A model generated the notes under the pieces. The model was not told the origin of the DNA, made no database searches, and worked only from the letters and a program-made list of their open reading frames with translations. Position numbers and translations under genes: made by a program. From Neocallimastix lanati (nom. inval.) (Eukaryota > Neocallimastigomycota > Neocallimastigomycetes > Neocallimastigales > Neocallimastigaceae): a DNA stretch of 51,500 bases. Positions 48,070 to 51,500 of the stretch are shown here, in pieces. Position 1 is the first letter of the stretch. Each line of letters begins with the position of its first letter. The stretch covers positions 126,001 to 177,500 of the forward strand of contig JACVTC010000175.1 of NCBI GenBank assembly GCA_016946835.1, written 5' to 3'.

Positions 48070-49852
48070 TTATTTTATACCTCTAGCTTGTTCATATATA
48101 TTAATAACATTTTTTGATACGGATTGTAAACTCCATAAGCCTACATGTTTTATGGCTTTATTACGTTCTCTTTCATTCTTAACTAGTTCAGTTATAGAAG
48201 TGCCCATACCAGTACCAAAGGCATCAGCAATTTCTGAATCAAATAATGTCCATGCTCCGTCAAGATTATCCTATAGGAGAAAAATAATATAAACAATATT
48301 TTAAAATAAAATAAATTAAAATCAATATAAATATCAATGATTCAGATTATATATATATTAATTTAAACGATAAAATATATATATATTAATAATAAATGAA
48401 TAAATAAATTAATACAATACCATTGGTAATTCAAATTCAAATGATAATGGAATAGAGGTATGATTTGAATTCATAAAGGCTACAACAGGACGAATAAGAG
48501 CACTAGTCATGTAAGATAATTCTGGAGGTTTAATTGGTACAGATGCTTTAAGATTATCTAATTTAACATCAAAGGTAGCTGTTAAAGGAATAGTCTTATC
48601 CAGTTCAACTTCTTCGATTTCAGTTTGATTCTTAAAGATTTGTGGAATTTCCAACGTTGTATTAATATCTATAGTACCCCTATTAATCCAACCAAATGGT
48701 CCTGGATCACCATTATTTAAGAAATCGATAGGTAAACTATTTATCTTAAGAAAACTCTATTTTTTATTTTTATATTAATTTCAAATAAAATATTAATTAT
48801 TATTAAAATAAAGTATTGTATAAAAGTATTATATATATTTTATAATTTTAAATATTTATTATATATATTATAAATAAATAATATATATTAATATATATTA
48901 TTTATTTATAAAGGATATAAAGTGAAAAGTACTATTCATAAAGAATAAAAAATGATAAAAAAAAAAATAAAGTACAAAATTTTTAAACTACCTTTCTAAC
49001 ATCAGGTATACCATTAAGATGTGATTTACGATGAGCGTTATGATATGGTCGATAAATACTAAATAAACTACTATCAAGCATACCAACAATAGAATTCGCA
49101 CTAAGAATATCATGAACGATATAACGAAGTCTAAATTTAGATAGATCGGCATTAAATATAGCAATTTTATAAGGTCTAAAGTCTTTGCATAACATGTTAA
49201 CACTCATATCTTCGATAGATAATTTTTTGATAGCAAAACCTCTATCATAATGATTTTTTCTTTCAAGTGAAGGATCATAAACATCATTTGGATCATTATA
49301 AATATTTCTACGATCTATTTAAATAAAAAAAATTTAATGTAATATTATTAATATTAATTAGTTATATAAGTATATATATAACAAATATATATATTTATAA
49401 TGAAAAATTAATAAATATTGAGATTTAATAAAATAAAAAAATTTGATTAAACATATGACGAAAAAAAAAAAAAAAATTTATAATTTTTTTAGACATAAAT
49501 ATAGAAGAAGATGAAGAAAAAAAAAAACCTAAACTATAATATTTAATGAATTTAGTGTCTTTTCAAATTTTTTTATTAATGTCTTTTAATTTATAAATTT
49601 TAATTTATGAATTTTTCATGTAATATAATTAAAATAAAATAATAAATAATATTTAATAAAAAATATAAAGTAAAAGAAGTTAAACATACCAATATCACCA
49701 CGAACACCCTTTACTAAACATTTTTTAATAAAATTTTTGCCTAATTATTTAAAATATATATAATATATTAAATAAATATTTATTAATATTTGTTTAGTAT
49801 TTTAGTTTTTATTTTCTATTTAATTAAAATAACCATATATTATATACTGTTT

Positions 49853-49893
<41 letters not shown>

Positions 49894-51500
49894 AATTGTT
49901 TTGTTTTGTTTAAACTTTAAATAATGATAATTAAAATTTCTTTTATTACTACTATTCATTTATTTTTGATGATATATTTTTTTATTACTATTATTTATTA
50001 AACTTTTAAAATAAAAATAACTATATATTTATATATATTTCATTTTTTTTTTTTTTTTTTTTTACTATTATTTATTAAACTTTTAAAATAAAAATAACTA
50101 TATATTTATATATATTTCATTATTTTTTTTATTATTATTATTATTTATTAAACTTTTAAAATAAAAATAATATATATATATTTTTAATTATTTTTCATTA
50201 ATATTAAATATAATAATAATTAAATTATTGGATTAAACTAAGAAAAAAAAATAAAAAATAAATAAATAAATAAAAATGGTTATAAAAACATTTTATAATT
50301 TTTACCTCTCATTAATTTCATTGGGGAAATTAACATATCAATTTCATCAATTTTTAAATCGTAATAAGTAAAGTTATCATCAACTTCAATCTCTTCTTCT
50401 TTTGTTTCTATTTTATTTTTATTAAAAGTTAAATAACCAATGATTTTTTGCTTTCTTTGTTTCTTTTTTAAATCCTTTTGTTGCATTTCCTTAACTGTAT
50501 CAACATTATATTGCACAGTAATATTTTTAAATATTACAGATTTTTCTTTCCAAGAAGGTATCATAGTGGAATCAAATGTAATTTTATACCCTGTAACTTT
50601 ACTAAGATAATTTCCAATGATGCCAGTTGCATATTCTTTATAAATAAATATACATATATTATGTTAGATGTTATATTATATAGTATTTTATAATATATAA
50701 ATAATTAAAAGGATACAAATATATATAAATTATCTATTATGTAATATACTAACCCTGAAATTGAACACTATTAAAAATAAATAATGAAAAGGATAAAATG
50801 GCACCAGATGTTAATACTAATACTAAAGTATTACTATAAAGGAACCACAATAAAAAGGTTAACAATTCATCAGCAATTGTTCTTCTTTTTTCTTTTCTCC
50901 TTTCCTTTCTTTGTTGTCTACGACTCTTAAATATCTTCTTTGGTTTTTGCTTTATACGGAAATGATGAACATTATTTTTTTTATCAATCATTGATTTTTT
51001 TGTAGTTATTCTGGTAGTATTAGTAGATATATTACCATCACTTATAGATGAGTTACCACTAGCACTATCATTATTTACTTCAGAAGTGCCACTAGTACTA
51101 CATTCATTTATGTCACCATCACTTCCATTATTTTTACCATTCTTAATACCTTTGTATAATTTTTTTGTTATACTATGACTCTTTAATATATGATTTTTAT
51201 TAGCTTCCATTATTTTATCACTTAAATCATCTAATTTCTTACCCAATCCTGTTGTTGATTCATTAAGAAGAGTTTCTTTTGCAAAAGGTGTTTCGGTAGT
51301 TTTATTGATAGTATCTTTAATTTCTTTAATTGGTGAAGTAGGTGATGAAGCTGTATTTCTAGGAATAATATTATCTGATAATTTTTCAACATTAATATGA
51401 ACAGTATCTGTTTTTGTATTATATTTACATGTAATTTGATAATTATGTGAATCATATGATAAATTAAAGACTTTGGGTTGAAGATGTTTATCAGCTTCAG
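48070..51500 (-). CDS. MDM31: MDM31-like organelle inner-membrane protein (partial, 5' end beyond window)
   Basis: Exons (- strand): window end 51500 to 50754, 50635-50306, 49740-49690, 49314-48992, 48744-48421, 48270-48070; phases agree, 657 residues visible. Order of features: a hydrophilic N-terminal part ([17 protein letters not shown]; Ser/Asn-rich; basic [18 protein letters not shown]), a transmembrane segment ([20 protein letters not shown]), then conserved Mdm31 blocks: [131 protein letters not shown]. Mdm31 and Mdm32 are fungal inner-membrane proteins needed for mitochondrial shape, lipid balance and inheritance. Here the organelle may be a hydrogenosome (inference). The targeting sequence should lie outside the window. 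The stop used is TAA 48070-48072 (...QARGIK); a GT just before it could instead lead to a further exon. Confidence 0.88.
49980..50170 (+). repeat. Triplicated unit in an MDM31 intron
   Basis: TTATTTATTAAACTTTTAAA plus ATAAAAATA begins near 49991, 50069 and 50141, each after a T-rich or TTA-rich spacer. It lies in the intron between exons 2 and 3 (49741-50305), so the duplications do not touch coding sequence. Confidence 0.75.

Noticed and set aside
48988-49203. Overlapping minus-strand frame inside MDM31 exon 4
   Set aside because: It is a shadow of the true exon; the neighbouring frame has the conserved Mdm31 residues.

Overview
The window is about 85% A+T, full of homopolymer runs and (TTA)n/(TTTA)n tracts, and carries spliced nuclear protein genes. 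It looks like a eukaryotic nuclear contig, most probably from an anaerobic gut fungus (Neocallimastigomycota). The evidence is: a gene of the fungal Mdm31 family; a basal-body gene of the CEP43/FOP type, expected only in lineages that make flagella; and a decayed ankyrin-repeat gene with the 'IVKLL.EY...N.IILTLN.K' style I associate with this phylum. The phylum is an inference. Fungus is well supported; Dictyostelium-like or apicomplexan origins fit poorly because of Mdm31 and the intron density. All gene models were built by hand from GT..AG introns with reading phase checked at each junction.

Layout. 1-166: tail of a GPI-anchored-type surface protein (+). 790-5520: several 5'-truncated, broken copies of a non-LTR (LINE-type) retrotransposon family, five of them marked by an AATAAA signal and poly(A) tail. 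5911-6640: an unrecognised decayed coding stretch (-). 7635-11595: a 10-exon RING/coiled-coil/WD40 gene orthologous to RFWD3 (-). 11596-17895: 6.3 kb of AT-rich DNA without genes. 17896-19466: a four-exon multi-pass membrane protein (+). 20937-24655: a four-exon HSPA12-like Hsp70 relative with coiled-coil tails (-). 27505-28555: another broken retrotransposon copy. 28804-29995: ankyrin-repeat relics plus a transplanted piece of the RFWD3 gene. 32028-33843: a nine-exon CEP43/FOP-like gene (+). 34395-35110: leucine-rich-repeat relic (-). 35510-36416: a lysine-rich KNOP1/SMAP-domain protein (+). 37827-45900: a 30-exon RAD54B/RDH54-type Swi2/Snf2 translocase (+). 48070-51500: MDM31-like organelle inner-membrane protein (-), cut by the window end.

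The genes do not form an operon or an obvious cluster. RFWD3 and RAD54B both act in recombination and replication-fork repair in other eukaryotes, but they lie 26 kb apart and I read this as chance. The most interesting points are the intron architecture (exons of 12, 20 and 22 nt, and one stop-free intron of a multiple of three), the degenerate HSPA12-like fold fused to coiled coils, MDM31 in a probable hydrogenosome-bearing fungus, and the stacked retrotransposon 3' ends.
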